Source: Ascidiaceihabitans sp047624005 (lineage in GTDB: Bacteria > Pseudomonadota > Alphaproteobacteria > Rhodobacterales > Rhodobacteraceae). From it: 64,000 nucleotides of DNA. How positions within the stretch are numbered: position 1 is the stretch's first letter; every line of letters starts with the position of its first letter. The notes under the pieces are model-generated. The model was not told where the DNA came from and made no database searches. It saw only the letters and a program-made list of their open reading frames with translations. Of this stretch, positions 52,548 to 61,166 are shown piece by piece. A program made the position numbers and the translations under genes. Location: assembly GCA_047624005.1 (NCBI GenBank), contig JBLHPE010000001.1:1-64000 (forward strand), read 5' to 3'.

Positions 52548-53880
52548 GGGTCATCCCTTCAACCAACAAGGACGGTACAACGCGACTAAGATGCGTGCGT
52601 GCGTCATTTGCTGGAATGATCCCAAGCAACATCTGGCGCAGATTTCCAGCAATGGTACATTCGTTCACTGCATATTGTACTTCGCCATTTTCGATCCACA
52701 GGCCTGCAGCACCGCGTGAATAATCACCTGTGTTTGGGTTGATGGTCGAGCCGATCATCGATGTGACCAATAGCCCGGTTCCCATGTCGCGTATCAAATC
52801 TGCTTTGCTAGCGGTCCCTTGCGTGAGGGCGGTGTTCCAAACGCTGGGTGATGGGCCAGCAGCGGTTCCGCGGGCCGCGTTACCAGTCGATGTCATCCCT
52901 AATTTACGCGCGTTGGCCAGATCCAAGGTCCATCCGGTTAGGATGCCATCCTCAATGATCGCCCGTTTTGCAGTTGGCAAACCTTCCGCATCAAAGGGAC
53001 GTGATGCACCTGTGCGCGGGCGATGTGGGTCTTCAATGACGGATAGATGTGCGGGCAATACTTGGGTGCCTAAATCATCGCGTAGCCATGACGCACCGCG
53101 CCCAACCGATGCACCGTTCACTGCCGCCAAAAGGTGACCGATCAAGGTGGAAGAGACGCGTTCGTCAAAAAAAACTGGATAGGAACCAGTGGGTGGCTTG
53201 CGGGCATCCATTCGGGCCAAAGCGCGTTCCGATGCCTCGCGCCCTATCTCGGCAGCGTTGCGCAAGTCGGCTTGAAAGATACGGCTGTCGCCTGCGTAAT
53301 CACGCTCCATACCGCTGCCAGTTCCTGCAATCGCAACGCAGCTCAGGGCCCGGTCGGTGCGGGAATATCCGCCAGAAAAACCGTTGCTTGCGGCCAGATG
53401 AATTTGGCGTGCGCCGTACGCGGCACTTGCAGCTTGTACTTGGGTAATGCCTTTGATGGCCAACGCTGCGGCTTCAGCCTCAGATGCGTCACGCTGCAAT
53501 TCTTCGGGGTCGGGTTCTGGTGTCGCATCGTGCAGTTCTAGAATGTCGGCATTCCAATCGGTCACCAATTGGGATGGATCGGCGAGGCCTGCATATTGAT
53601 CAATAGGGGCCTCTTTGGCCATCGCGATGGCACGCTGTGCCATCTCGTCAATCGTACGTGTGGATGTGTCAGAGGCGGAAACGTTAGCAACTCGCTGGCC
53701 GACGAAAACCCGTAAACCAATGTCGATCCCTTCGGAACGTTCGGCGTGTTCCAACGCACCTGCGCGCACGTCGATCGAAACCGATGTACCTTGTACGGCC
53801 ATCGCATCGGCGTTGTCAGCGCCTGCACGTTTGGCAGCGGATAAAAGTGATTGTGTCAGCGCGTCGAGGGACTGCGTCAT
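52534..53880 (-). CDS. pmbA: PmbA/TldD family metalloprotease
   Basis: A 448-residue TldE/PmbA-like protein. The N-terminal domain (about 1-120) is followed by the conserved SSTLIGHLLAAVNGASVGRG region and a Gly-rich C-terminal domain with TGDYSRGAAGLWIENG. The catalytic HExxxH of TldD is not evident, which fits the PmbA (TldE) subunit that partners TldD. The pair processes peptides such as microcin B17 precursor and CcdA; the substrate here is unknown. ATG at 53880 matches the family start. Confidence 0.93.
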   Translation of the reverse strand: MTQSLDALTQSLLSAAKRAGADNADAMAVQGTSVSIDVRAGALEHAERSEGIDIGLRVFVGQRVANVSASDTSTRTIDEMAQRAIAMAKEAPIDQYAGLADPSQLVTDWNADILELHDATPEPDPEELQRDASEAEAAALAIKGITQVQAASAAYGARQIHLAASNGFSGGYSRTDRALSCVAIAGTGSGMERDYAGDSRIFQADLRNAAEIGREASERALARMDARKPPTGSYPVFFDERVSSTLIGHLLAAVNGASVGRGASWLRDDLGTQVLPAHLSVIEDPHRPRTGASRPFDAEGLPTAKRAIIEDGILTGWTLDLANARKLGMTSTGNAARGTAAGPSPSVWNTALTQGTASKADLIRDMGTGLLVTSMIGSTINPNTGDYSRGAAGLWIENGEVQYAVNECTIAGNLRQMLLGIIPANDARTHLSRVVPSLLVEGMTLAGA

Positions 53881-53948
53881 TTGGCGTCTCCGGTGGAAGT
53901 TGGATATGAGGTAGCCCTGCAACGGCCCTCGTGCAAGAGCGGGACAGC

Positions 53949-53975
53949 AAAAGGGCCGCGCAAACCGCACGGCCC
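53949..53975 (-). terminator. rho-independent terminator after DUF2125 gene
   Basis: On the minus strand GGGCCGTGC pairs with GCGCGGCCC (one G-U) over a five-base loop and is followed by TTTT. It lies about 25 bases after the DUF2125 gene stop and precedes pmbA. Confidence 0.8.
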
Positions 53976-54000
53976 CCTCTTAAATTCCGTTTCTGCGAAT

Positions 54001-55530
54001 TTATTGGATACGTTGACCGTTGGCGAGGATATGACCAGCATCGTTGATCTCGATCTTGGAATTAAGAGTATCCGGTTCTGTTCCAGCAACAGCGAACAGA
54101 CCCATCATCATCCGCGCGCCCATGGCTTGTTCTTGGGGCAGCATGCCCATCGCGACTAACTTATCCAGCAGGCCATTGCCGCCGACCAGTTTCAAATCAA
54201 CAGCACCTGTTGGACGGAGCATGCCGTCAAAACTGGTCAAATCAGAATTGTCGAAGGTGAAATCTCCGGTACCCGTCAGACGCGCACCAACAGCATCGAG
54301 AACAAGGCTTTTCAAGGTGAGTGCGTTCAATTCCCCCGGTGCCGCACCACTGCTTTGCAATGCAGCTGCTTGATCCGGGTTCAAGAAATCAAACAACACT
54401 TTGGCTTTGCCCGAGAGGTCGAGCGCTAGTGTTGCAGGGTCGCGTGGCAGTTGTGCAGACGGGTCCAAAAGACCCCAAATCATGTCTGAAACTGTAAAAT
54501 CACCCATCGTGAAGCCAAGTGCAAAGTCTTGTTCCTCGTCAGACTTCTGGATGGGCATCGCAAAGTTAAACTTAGCAGCAGCCAAATTCAGCGAGATTGG
54601 CAATGGCACATCTGGAACCAGCGCGTTGATCGCAAGTCCTGTCTGGCTCACGTCATAGTTCATTCCATCAGAACCAAAGGCGATAGCAATCGCCCCGCCT
54701 GTTGAAGACGTGTTGGCCGTACCCGCACCGTCTGGTCCGTCAAAGGCAAGGTCCATAGTGCCGCCTTGATAGGTAAACGTACCTGCTGCATTAAATCCAG
54801 CATCCAACATGGCACTTACATCAGTCATATCAAAACTAGTACTCGGCAACATGCTGTTGCTGCTTGAGGCCAAGTCTTGCAGCGTCCCTTTTAGCTTAGC
54901 CTTGGTGCCCGTGTCAGGATCAGAAAATGCTAGATCATAAACTAAAGCGGCCGTATTTAGAGTTTGTGTGTAAGTGCGTAGGGTCCCATCAGTGATCGAC
55001 GAATTCCCGGATATATTCTTTAAGTTGACGTCAACTTTCGCGGTATCAGATCCGATCGCCTCACCATCAATCATCAGTTCTTCAAGCGAAAGATTAACGT
55101 CAGCGGCTGTGTATACGTAGTTGAAATCGCCATTCTCGCCAGTGACGTTCATATCCAAACCGTTTTGGGCATAGGCAACAATGGCATCAATCTTCTCGCC
55201 AGTTTCTAAGGTCATGTCGATTGCGATTTCGCTTATTGGCGGCAACGCGATTTGGACGCTGCCGTCCCCTTTTTCAGTGAATGTGAGCATCGGCAATATT
55301 GCGCTAAGGTTCTCATCATCCTCAGCCGATGGCATACTCATAGTGACATCTGTGACAGTTAGAACTTTGCCGACTTGAGATTCATTGGCTGCAATAGAGT
55401 AGCCCATTGATCCCATGTAGCTCTGCCAATTACCCCAGACCTCAGCATTGGTGACATCTGCGAATGTGGCAGTTGAACTTAGCAAAAGGCTAAACGCGCT
55501 GGTAACATAAATTTTTGAAAATTTGGACAT
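54001..55530 (-). CDS. DUF2125 domain-containing exported protein
   Basis: A 509-residue protein with a signal peptide (1-24, ending TFAD) and a long beta-rich region of repeating short strands, matching the alphaproteobacterial DUF2125 family (VWGNWQSYMGSMGYS near the start, LDLSGKAKVLFDF in the middle). The strand pattern suggests an extended periplasmic beta structure, possibly related to envelope lipid handling; this is inference. ATG at 55530 has AGGAA eight bases before it. Its promoter region is shared with the divergent SDR gene. Confidence 0.85.
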   Translation of the reverse strand: MSKFSKIYVTSAFSLLLSSTATFADVTNAEVWGNWQSYMGSMGYSIAANESQVGKVLTVTDVTMSMPSAEDDENLSAILPMLTFTEKGDGSVQIALPPISEIAIDMTLETGEKIDAIVAYAQNGLDMNVTGENGDFNYVYTAADVNLSLEELMIDGEAIGSDTAKVDVNLKNISGNSSITDGTLRTYTQTLNTAALVYDLAFSDPDTGTKAKLKGTLQDLASSSNSMLPSTSFDMTDVSAMLDAGFNAAGTFTYQGGTMDLAFDGPDGAGTANTSSTGGAIAIAFGSDGMNYDVSQTGLAINALVPDVPLPISLNLAAAKFNFAMPIQKSDEEQDFALGFTMGDFTVSDMIWGLLDPSAQLPRDPATLALDLSGKAKVLFDFLNPDQAAALQSSGAAPGELNALTLKSLVLDAVGARLTGTGDFTFDNSDLTSFDGMLRPTGAVDLKLVGGNGLLDKLVAMGMLPQEQAMGARMMMGLFAVAGTEPDTLNSKIEINDAGHILANGQRIQ

Positions 55531-55679
55531 CGATTGAATTCCTGATTGGATCATAGGTTGCATATTTCCGCCTATGGTCGAACAGCCAGCGGGAGACGTC
55601 AAGGGCACTGCAGGGTGGACGGGCGAACCTGCGCCGATTACGAAAGGCTAATCAATCTGACAGATCAAAGGTGTGGCGC

Positions 55680-56429
55680 ATGGATATCGCAGGAAAAACA
55701 GTTGTTATAACAGGGGCCAGTCGCGGAATTGGGGCAGAAGCGGCACGTGTGTTTGCAGCAGCGGGTGCAAATGTTGCGCTGATTGCGCGCAGTGGCGCCG
55801 CGATTGATGCGTTGGCGTTAGAGATAGGGTCGCAAGCTTTGGCATTGCCGTGCGACGTTGCTGACTATGCGTCGGTCGACGCGGCGATACATAAGGCTAA
55901 AGATACGTTTGGCAGCGTTGATGTTTTGATCAATAACGCTGGCGTGATCGAACCCATTTCTCAACTTGCAGATGCTGATCCAGATGAATGGGGTCAGGTG
56001 ATCGACATCAATCTCAAGGGTGTCTTCAGCGGAATGCGGGCTGCTTTGCCGATGATGATTGCAGCTGGCGGTGGTAGCATCCTAACGATCAGCTCAGGTG
56101 CAGCGCATGGTCCGGTCGAGGCATGGAGCCATTATTGTGCGTCCAAAGCCGCCGTGAATATGCTGACCCAATGCGTTCACCATGAAAATGGCGCTGACGG
56201 AATTCGCGCGATTGGACTTTCGCCGGGCACCGTGGCCACCCAAATGCAGCGTGAGATTAAGGCGTCAGGTGTGAACCCGATCAGCCAGTTGGATTGGGAT
56301 GTCCATATTCCTGCAGATTGGCCAGCGCGTGCGCTACTTTGGATGTGCGATGCCGATGCGGACGAATTTTGTGGCGGCGAAATCTCCCTTCGTGATGAAG
56401 TGATCCGCAAACGGGCGGGTTTAATTTGA
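55680..56429 (+). CDS. short-chain dehydrogenase/reductase
   Basis: A 249-residue classical SDR. The cofactor loop is TGASRGIG, then NNAG, and the active site has Ser in ISSGA with Tyr and Lys in YCASK. Substrate is unknown. ATG at 55680 follows AAAGG by eight bases; GTG at 55671 overlaps that site. The stop overlaps the enoyl-CoA hydratase start, suggesting an acyl-CoA or fatty acid context. Confidence 0.91.
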   Translation: MDIAGKTVVITGASRGIGAEAARVFAAAGANVALIARSGAAIDALALEIGSQALALPCDVADYASVDAAIHKAKDTFGSVDVLINNAGVIEPISQLADADPDEWGQVIDINLKGVFSGMRAALPMMIAAGGGSILTISSGAAHGPVEAWSHYCASKAAVNMLTQCVHHENGADGIRAIGLSPGTVATQMQREIKASGVNPISQLDWDVHIPADWPARALLWMCDADADEFCGGEISLRDEVIRKRAGLI

Positions 56430-57034
56430 TAACGCTAGATAAGATCGGTGGGATTTGGACCGTCTCGATTAACCGGCCTGACAAGGCGAACTCCCTTACC
56501 CTCAAGATGTTGACCGAGCTGGCAGAGATCGCTGAAAGCGCAGATGAGGCGCGTGCCTTGATCCTGACGGGCACAGGCAAAGTGTTCAGCGCAGGGGCTG
56601 ATCTGGACGAAGCCCGCGCTGGTTTGGCAGTTTCGGATATTTGGGAACGCTTGTCTGGTGCCATTGCTTCTTTGCCGTGTCTTACAATTGCTGCGCTTAA
56701 CGGCACATTGGCTGGTGGTGCGATGGGCATGGCTTTGGCGTGTGATATGCGGATCGCAGTGCCAACGGCCAGGTTCTTTTATCCGGTGATGAAGCTTGGC
56801 TTTTTACCACAGCCATCCGATCCCAAACGCATGTCTGCGCTAATTGGGCCTGCGCGGACCAAACTGATCCTGATGGGTGGTCAAAAGATAACCGCACAAG
56901 AGGCGCTAGATTTCGGGTTGGTCGAACGATTGGTCGAATCTGATGAGTTGATGAAGCATGCGCTAGATCTTTGCGTCGATACTGTTGCTGCCGATCCCAA
57001 GATTGCCCAAGGAATAAAGGCGCTTTGCAGCTAA
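56426..57034 (+). CDS. enoyl-CoA hydratase/isomerase family protein
   Basis: A 202-residue crotonase-fold protein. The oxyanion elements are ALILTGTGKVFSAGADL and ALNGTLAGGAMGMALACD, and the later Glu-bearing segment is replaced by VMKLGFLPQP, so hydratase activity is not assured. Length is short for the family (usually about 255). The TTG start at 56426 overlaps the SDR stop by four bases; no ATG is near. It is probably cotranscribed with the SDR gene. Confidence 0.87.
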   Translation: MITLDKIGGIWTVSINRPDKANSLTLKMLTELAEIAESADEARALILTGTGKVFSAGADLDEARAGLAVSDIWERLSGAIASLPCLTIAALNGTLAGGAMGMALACDMRIAVPTARFFYPVMKLGFLPQPSDPKRMSALIGPARTKLILMGGQKITAQEALDFGLVERLVESDELMKHALDLCVDTVAADPKIAQGIKALCS

Positions 57035-57092
57035 CACTTGCGCCTATGGCTAGGGCAATGCATGACAACTTGGCAATCACAGAGGTGCGCTC

Positions 57093-58427
57093 ATGTTTGG
57101 CATAGACCTAGAAACACAGCCTGAAATCGTTCAAACGGCTGCTGGATACGCGATCCAAGGGTGGGAGATTGCTGCCAGCTGGTTGCTTAGTCCGGCTGCG
57201 TGGTCACAATTTGGGTTGTTGGTTGTTGCCTATTTCGCAGCTGTTTTGGTCTCGCGTCGGCTTAGTCCAGCTTTGGAAAAATTGCTGAATCCAGGTGACA
57301 GCACCAATATCTTTGCGTCTCCACGTCGTTTTCTCATGCAATTCCTGCCACTACTTTTACCGTTAATGGCCTATATGTTCACAGGCATTGGTGAAGGAAT
57401 CGTTCGATCCTTGTTCGACAGTGGCGCGGTGATTGCCTTTGGTAAGCGCGTTTTCTTGTTCTTGGCTGTGCGCGTCTTGGTGGGTGACATCATCACTGAC
57501 CCGTTCCTAAAGACGATTGGTAAATTTGTCTTTGTGCCCATTGCTGCGCTTTATGCCTTGGGGTTGCTTGATTTGGCCCAGGCGCAATTGACTTCGACCG
57601 AAGTTGCGATTGGGAACATTAAATTTTCCGTCATGGCAATTGTGCGTGGACTTATCGCCGGTTCGTTGTTGTTTTGGCTAGGGGGTTGGTCAAACAAGCA
57701 ATCTACTTCGTTTATCTCAAAGCAGGATGAGATGCGCCCGTCCTTGCGCCAATTGGTGTCAAAGACGATCGAGTTTATGATCTTCGGCCTCGCGTTCCTT
57801 TTGCTGATGAACATTATGGGGATCAATCTTAGCGCCTTGGCTGTCTTGGGTGGAGCCATTGGTGTGGGCCTTGGTTTTGGTCTGCAAAAGATCGCATCAA
57901 ACTTCATTTCTGGCGTGATCCTGTTGGTCGAAGGGCAGGCGACTGTTGGCGACTATGTGGAGTTAGATGGCGGTGAGGCAGGTACGATTGTTCGTATGAC
58001 AGCCCGCGCCGCGATTTTAGAAACATTCGATGGCCGTTGGATCGTTGTCCCGAACGAAGATTTCATCACAACACGCGTGGTGAACTATTCCGACAGCGGA
58101 TCAGCCAACCGATATGATGCGCCGTTTTCGGTCAGTTATGATACCGATATTAACCTTGTCCCAGCTATTGTTACGGCCGCTGTTGCAAAGCACCCAGACG
58201 TTTTGGACAAGCCTTATCCGCCTGATTGTGAACTGTTAAGATTTGGTGACAGTGGTGTCGATTTTGTTGTCGAATTTTGGGTCAACGGTATCGATGACGG
58301 ACAATACAAATACAAATCCCAAGTGCTGTTTATCATTTGGAATGCATTAAAAGACGCGGGGATTGAGATACCTTATCCGCACCGCGTTATTGAGATCAAA
58401 GGCGATATGAAAGGCCTGATAAAATGA
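57093..58427 (+). CDS. mechanosensitive channel (MscS family)
   Basis: A 444-residue membrane protein with about six hydrophobic segments before the MscS core. The pore helix region is VLGGAIGVGLGFGLQKIASNFISG near residue 250, followed by the beta domain (GDYVELDGGEAGTI) and the C-terminal alpha-beta part. Such channels open on membrane tension to release solutes. GAGGTG lies five bases before the ATG. The stop overlaps the flavoprotein gene by ATGA. Confidence 0.93.
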   Translation: MFGIDLETQPEIVQTAAGYAIQGWEIAASWLLSPAAWSQFGLLVVAYFAAVLVSRRLSPALEKLLNPGDSTNIFASPRRFLMQFLPLLLPLMAYMFTGIGEGIVRSLFDSGAVIAFGKRVFLFLAVRVLVGDIITDPFLKTIGKFVFVPIAALYALGLLDLAQAQLTSTEVAIGNIKFSVMAIVRGLIAGSLLFWLGGWSNKQSTSFISKQDEMRPSLRQLVSKTIEFMIFGLAFLLLMNIMGINLSALAVLGGAIGVGLGFGLQKIASNFISGVILLVEGQATVGDYVELDGGEAGTIVRMTARAAILETFDGRWIVVPNEDFITTRVVNYSDSGSANRYDAPFSVSYDTDINLVPAIVTAAVAKHPDVLDKPYPPDCELLRFGDSGVDFVVEFWVNGIDDGQYKYKSQVLFIIWNALKDAGIEIPYPHRVIEIKGDMKGLIK

Positions 58428-59614
58428 CAAAAACTGCAGCCGTTATTGGTGGAGGGCCTGCCGGATTGATGGCTGCTGAAATGTTGGCTAAGGTAGGCGT
58501 TTCAGTCACCGTATATGACGCTAAGCCGTCATTGGGGCGCAAGTTCCTTATGGCTGGCAAGTCTGGTCTGAACTTGACCAAAGACGAAGGGCTTGAGGCG
58601 ATCTTGGAGGCCTACGGTGCACACTCTGAAGAAATGCGCCCGATGGTTTCTGTGTTCGATGCGCAGAAGCTCCAAGGCTGGGTGCGCAGTTTAGGCCAAC
58701 CGCTTTTCATCGGTTCAACGCGCCGTGTCTTCCCTGAGGCTATGAAAGCCTCACCGTTGCTACGTGCATGGTTTGAACGGCTGGATGAACTGGACGTAAC
58801 GCGTGTAACCCGTTGGAAATTCAGCGGATGGAGCGGTGATGGCTTACAATTTGATACGCCTGAGGGTCCACAACTGGTCCAAGCAGATGTCACTGTTTTG
58901 GCACTGGGCGGGGCAAGTTGGGCCAAGTTGGGGTCTGATGGTGCGTGGGCAGAAATGTTTGAAAACAAAGACATTCCGACAGTTCCATTCGGCGCGATGA
59001 ACGTGGGTTTGCGCGTTGATTGGTCACCCCATATGGCCAAGCATTTCGGTGGTCCGATCAAAGGTGTGACGTGGTCCGTGAACGACCAGGTGTCGCGTGG
59101 CGAAGCTGTTGTTTCTATGCGCGGCATTGAGGGTGGCGGCGTTTATTCACTGTCCGAAGCGCTGGGCACTGGTGCTACTTTGACCGTAGATTTACTGCCG
59201 GACGTGAAGCTGGAAGATGTTGCGCATCGCCTGTTTAAACCGCGTGGCAAAACAAGCCTTTCGAACCATCTGCGCAAGGCCCTGCGTCTATCGCCAGTGA
59301 AGATTGCGATGCTTCAAGAGTTTGGGCGTCCACTGCCGGAAGAGGCAGGTAAGCTGGCGGAATTGATCAAAGCATTGCCCGTTCCGTACACCGGTCTGAA
59401 CCCGCTAGACGAAGCGATTTCGACAAGCGGTGGTGTGCCGTGGAGCGAACTGGAACCAAGCCTGATGCTACGTGAATACCCAGGTTTTTTCTGCGCAGGA
59501 GAAATGCTGGATTGGGCGGCCCCAACAGGTGGCTATTTGATTAACGGTTGTCTTGCGACAGGTCGCTGGGCAGGTATATCCGCGATCCGCTATCTTGGTG
59601 TGGAAGAGGAATAA
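58424..59614 (+). CDS. TIGR03862-like FAD flavoprotein (HI0933 family)
   Basis: A 396-residue FAD-binding oxidoreductase. The dinucleotide loop is AAVIGGGPAGLMAAE at the N-terminus, followed by KPSLGRKFLMAGKSGLNLT, a family mark, and FFCAGEMLDWAAPTGGYLINGCLATG near the C-terminus, which binds FAD. Electron partners are not known. It overlaps the MscS gene by four bases and is followed by tandem 11-bp repeats. Confidence 0.9.
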   Translation: MTKTAAVIGGGPAGLMAAEMLAKVGVSVTVYDAKPSLGRKFLMAGKSGLNLTKDEGLEAILEAYGAHSEEMRPMVSVFDAQKLQGWVRSLGQPLFIGSTRRVFPEAMKASPLLRAWFERLDELDVTRVTRWKFSGWSGDGLQFDTPEGPQLVQADVTVLALGGASWAKLGSDGAWAEMFENKDIPTVPFGAMNVGLRVDWSPHMAKHFGGPIKGVTWSVNDQVSRGEAVVSMRGIEGGGVYSLSEALGTGATLTVDLLPDVKLEDVAHRLFKPRGKTSLSNHLRKALRLSPVKIAMLQEFGRPLPEEAGKLAELIKALPVPYTGLNPLDEAISTSGGVPWSELEPSLMLREYPGFFCAGEMLDWAAPTGGYLINGCLATGRWAGISAIRYLGVEEE

Positions 59615-59628
59615 ACCGCCAAAAACTG

Positions 59629-59672
59629 ACGTCGGTAATACGTCGGTATCATGTCGGTAAAACGTAGGTGCA
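59629..59672. repeat. four tandem 11-bp repeats
   Basis: Copies at 59629-59639, 59640-59650, 59651-59661 and 59662-59672 share the consensus ACGTCGGTANN with no gaps; copies 1-3 differ only at a few bases and copy 4 reads ACGTAGGTGCA. The period of 11 bases is close to one turn of DNA. They lie between the flavoprotein gene stop and holA. A related TACCGAC (59687-59693) is the reverse complement of GTCGGTA. Confidence 0.75.
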
Positions 59673-59689
59673 CGTGTAAGTGCGCCTAC
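59664..59689 (-). terminator. stem-loop at the end of holA
   Basis: GTAGGTGCAC (59664-59673) and GTGCGCCTAC (59680-59689) form a 10-bp stem with one G-U pair and a six-base loop. It overlaps the stop codon of holA and the fourth tandem repeat. No T-run follows on either strand, so it may be a weak or Rho-independent-like end; confidence is low. Confidence 0.4.
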
Positions 59690-60687
59690 CGACTGCCCAA
59701 CATCGCCAAGCGGATAAACGCGCGCTCGACCAATGCCATTGCGGGCGCGTTTTGACCTGCGCTGCGCAGTTTCAAATCGGTATCAGTCAGGACAGTCAGG
59801 GCGGTTTCGAGTTTGACCGGTCCCCAATTGCGGGCTTGGGCGATGATACGATCCTTGTTTGGACCCCAAACATTTGGACGGCCGGTGGTGTCACATGCAA
59901 CGCGGTGCAGTGATCTGAAATGGCGCATGGCCCCGATGCACAGGGTCACAGCATTGACGCCTTGGGCCTGAAGTTTTCGTAAGACTGGGCCAATTTGTTC
60001 AGCGCGGGCATCCCCGACAACCATTAGGATGTCGTCGATGTCAGCCTCAGTAGATGTTGGTGCACACGCTGCAATGTCATCGGCTGACAGGGGCGCGGTA
60101 TCGTTCAATTTATAAAGTGTGATTTTATCAACAGTCTGGCGAAAGTCACCAGGGTCTAACGCTTGGGCTAAATCGTTCAGCACATTCATCACATCACCCG
60201 TTGGCGCAGCCAGCCCAGCATCGCGCAGGGTCTTTTCGATTTCCTCACGGGTAGGTGGGTTGTCGTAAATACCGATGGCAAATGCGTTTGAGTGCGATTC
60301 AAATGCTTTGCGGATTTTTGAAGTTGGTTTAAGCGCGCCTGCCGTGACGATGATTTGGGCATCGCCTTGTTCCCAATCCTCAAGTGCTGAGAGGATCATC
60401 GGGGCGACGTTTTCATTAGCGTCCTCAACAAAAGCCGCGCGTGGGCCAGGGAAAAAGCCGATGGCTTTGACCGCATCCATCAACATTGCCTTGTCTTTGC
60501 GCAGGTCCGAGGCTGGAATACGGGTTAGGCGCATCTCTTCTTCGGCTTGTGCGCCAAGAAGGGCGGCAATCACCTCTTGTCGTTTTATCGCAACGCGCAT
60601 TGCGTCACCGCCATAAATCAACAGGCCCGCTTTGTTGGTGTCAGGTTTGGTAAAATAGCCATTGGCCTGCGCACCAGACAATTTCAT
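59686..60687 (-). CDS. holA: DNA polymerase III subunit delta
   Basis: A 333-residue HolA, the clamp-loader subunit that opens the sliding clamp. LLIYGGDAMRVAIKRQEV at the N-terminus, the LIVGxD-like IIVTAGAL stretch and the C-terminal helices ending MALVERAFIRLAML match the family, though the sequence is weakly conserved in general. The ATG overlaps lptE by ATGA, the usual leuS-lptE-holA arrangement in alphaproteobacteria. Confidence 0.93.
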   Translation of the reverse strand: MKLSGAQANGYFTKPDTNKAGLLIYGGDAMRVAIKRQEVIAALLGAQAEEEMRLTRIPASDLRKDKAMLMDAVKAIGFFPGPRAAFVEDANENVAPMILSALEDWEQGDAQIIVTAGALKPTSKIRKAFESHSNAFAIGIYDNPPTREEIEKTLRDAGLAAPTGDVMNVLNDLAQALDPGDFRQTVDKITLYKLNDTAPLSADDIAACAPTSTEADIDDILMVVGDARAEQIGPVLRKLQAQGVNAVTLCIGAMRHFRSLHRVACDTTGRPNVWGPNKDRIIAQARNWGPVKLETALTVLTDTDLKLRSAGQNAPAMALVERAFIRLAMLGSR

Positions 60688-61166
60688 GAGGGCAGGTCGG
60701 CCGTAACGATTAGGTTTTGGATAACCAGATCAGCCAAGATAACCATCAGTCGCTTTTGCGCATCTTGTTGCGCGGCTTGGGTTGCAACGGTGGTGCCCGT
60801 CGCTGAATAGCCAGTAAAGCTGTTCACTTTGCCAGACGCGATGATTTGTCCGGTCTGCTTATCGCGTAAGGTATAGTCCGCGATACCGATCAAGTTGAAG
60901 CGTTCGATATTGCCTGCCGCATTGATGTTTAGCGTCTCTAGGGTCGTCGTGACATCCAACCCTAAATCAAAGCGGGGGTCGGCGGTACGCCCTAGACGCT
61001 GTTCGATCTGCTTTGTAATAAGGAAACCGTCACGAGTTTTCGGTTCTTGGACCAGTACGTTGTTGAGTAGAACATTTGCACTGCCATTTGTGCCGTAGAC
61101 GGGCGCAAACCCGCAAGCGGCCAGCGCTATGATCGGTAAAACCAAAAGAAGTTTAAACAACGACAT
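60684..61166 (-). CDS. lptE: LPS-assembly lipoprotein LptE
   Basis: A 160-residue lipoprotein with a signal peptide and lipobox LAAC (Cys18), followed by GFAPVYG, the common start of mature LptE in this group. It plugs LptD in the outer membrane and helps insert LPS. It overlaps the leuS stop by 14 bp and the holA start by four. Confidence 0.93.
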   Translation of the reverse strand: MSLFKLLLVLPIIALAACGFAPVYGTNGSANVLLNNVLVQEPKTRDGFLITKQIEQRLGRTADPRFDLGLDVTTTLETLNINAAGNIERFNLIGIADYTLRDKQTGQIIASGKVNSFTGYSATGTTVATQAAQQDAQKRLMVILADLVIQNLIVTADLPS

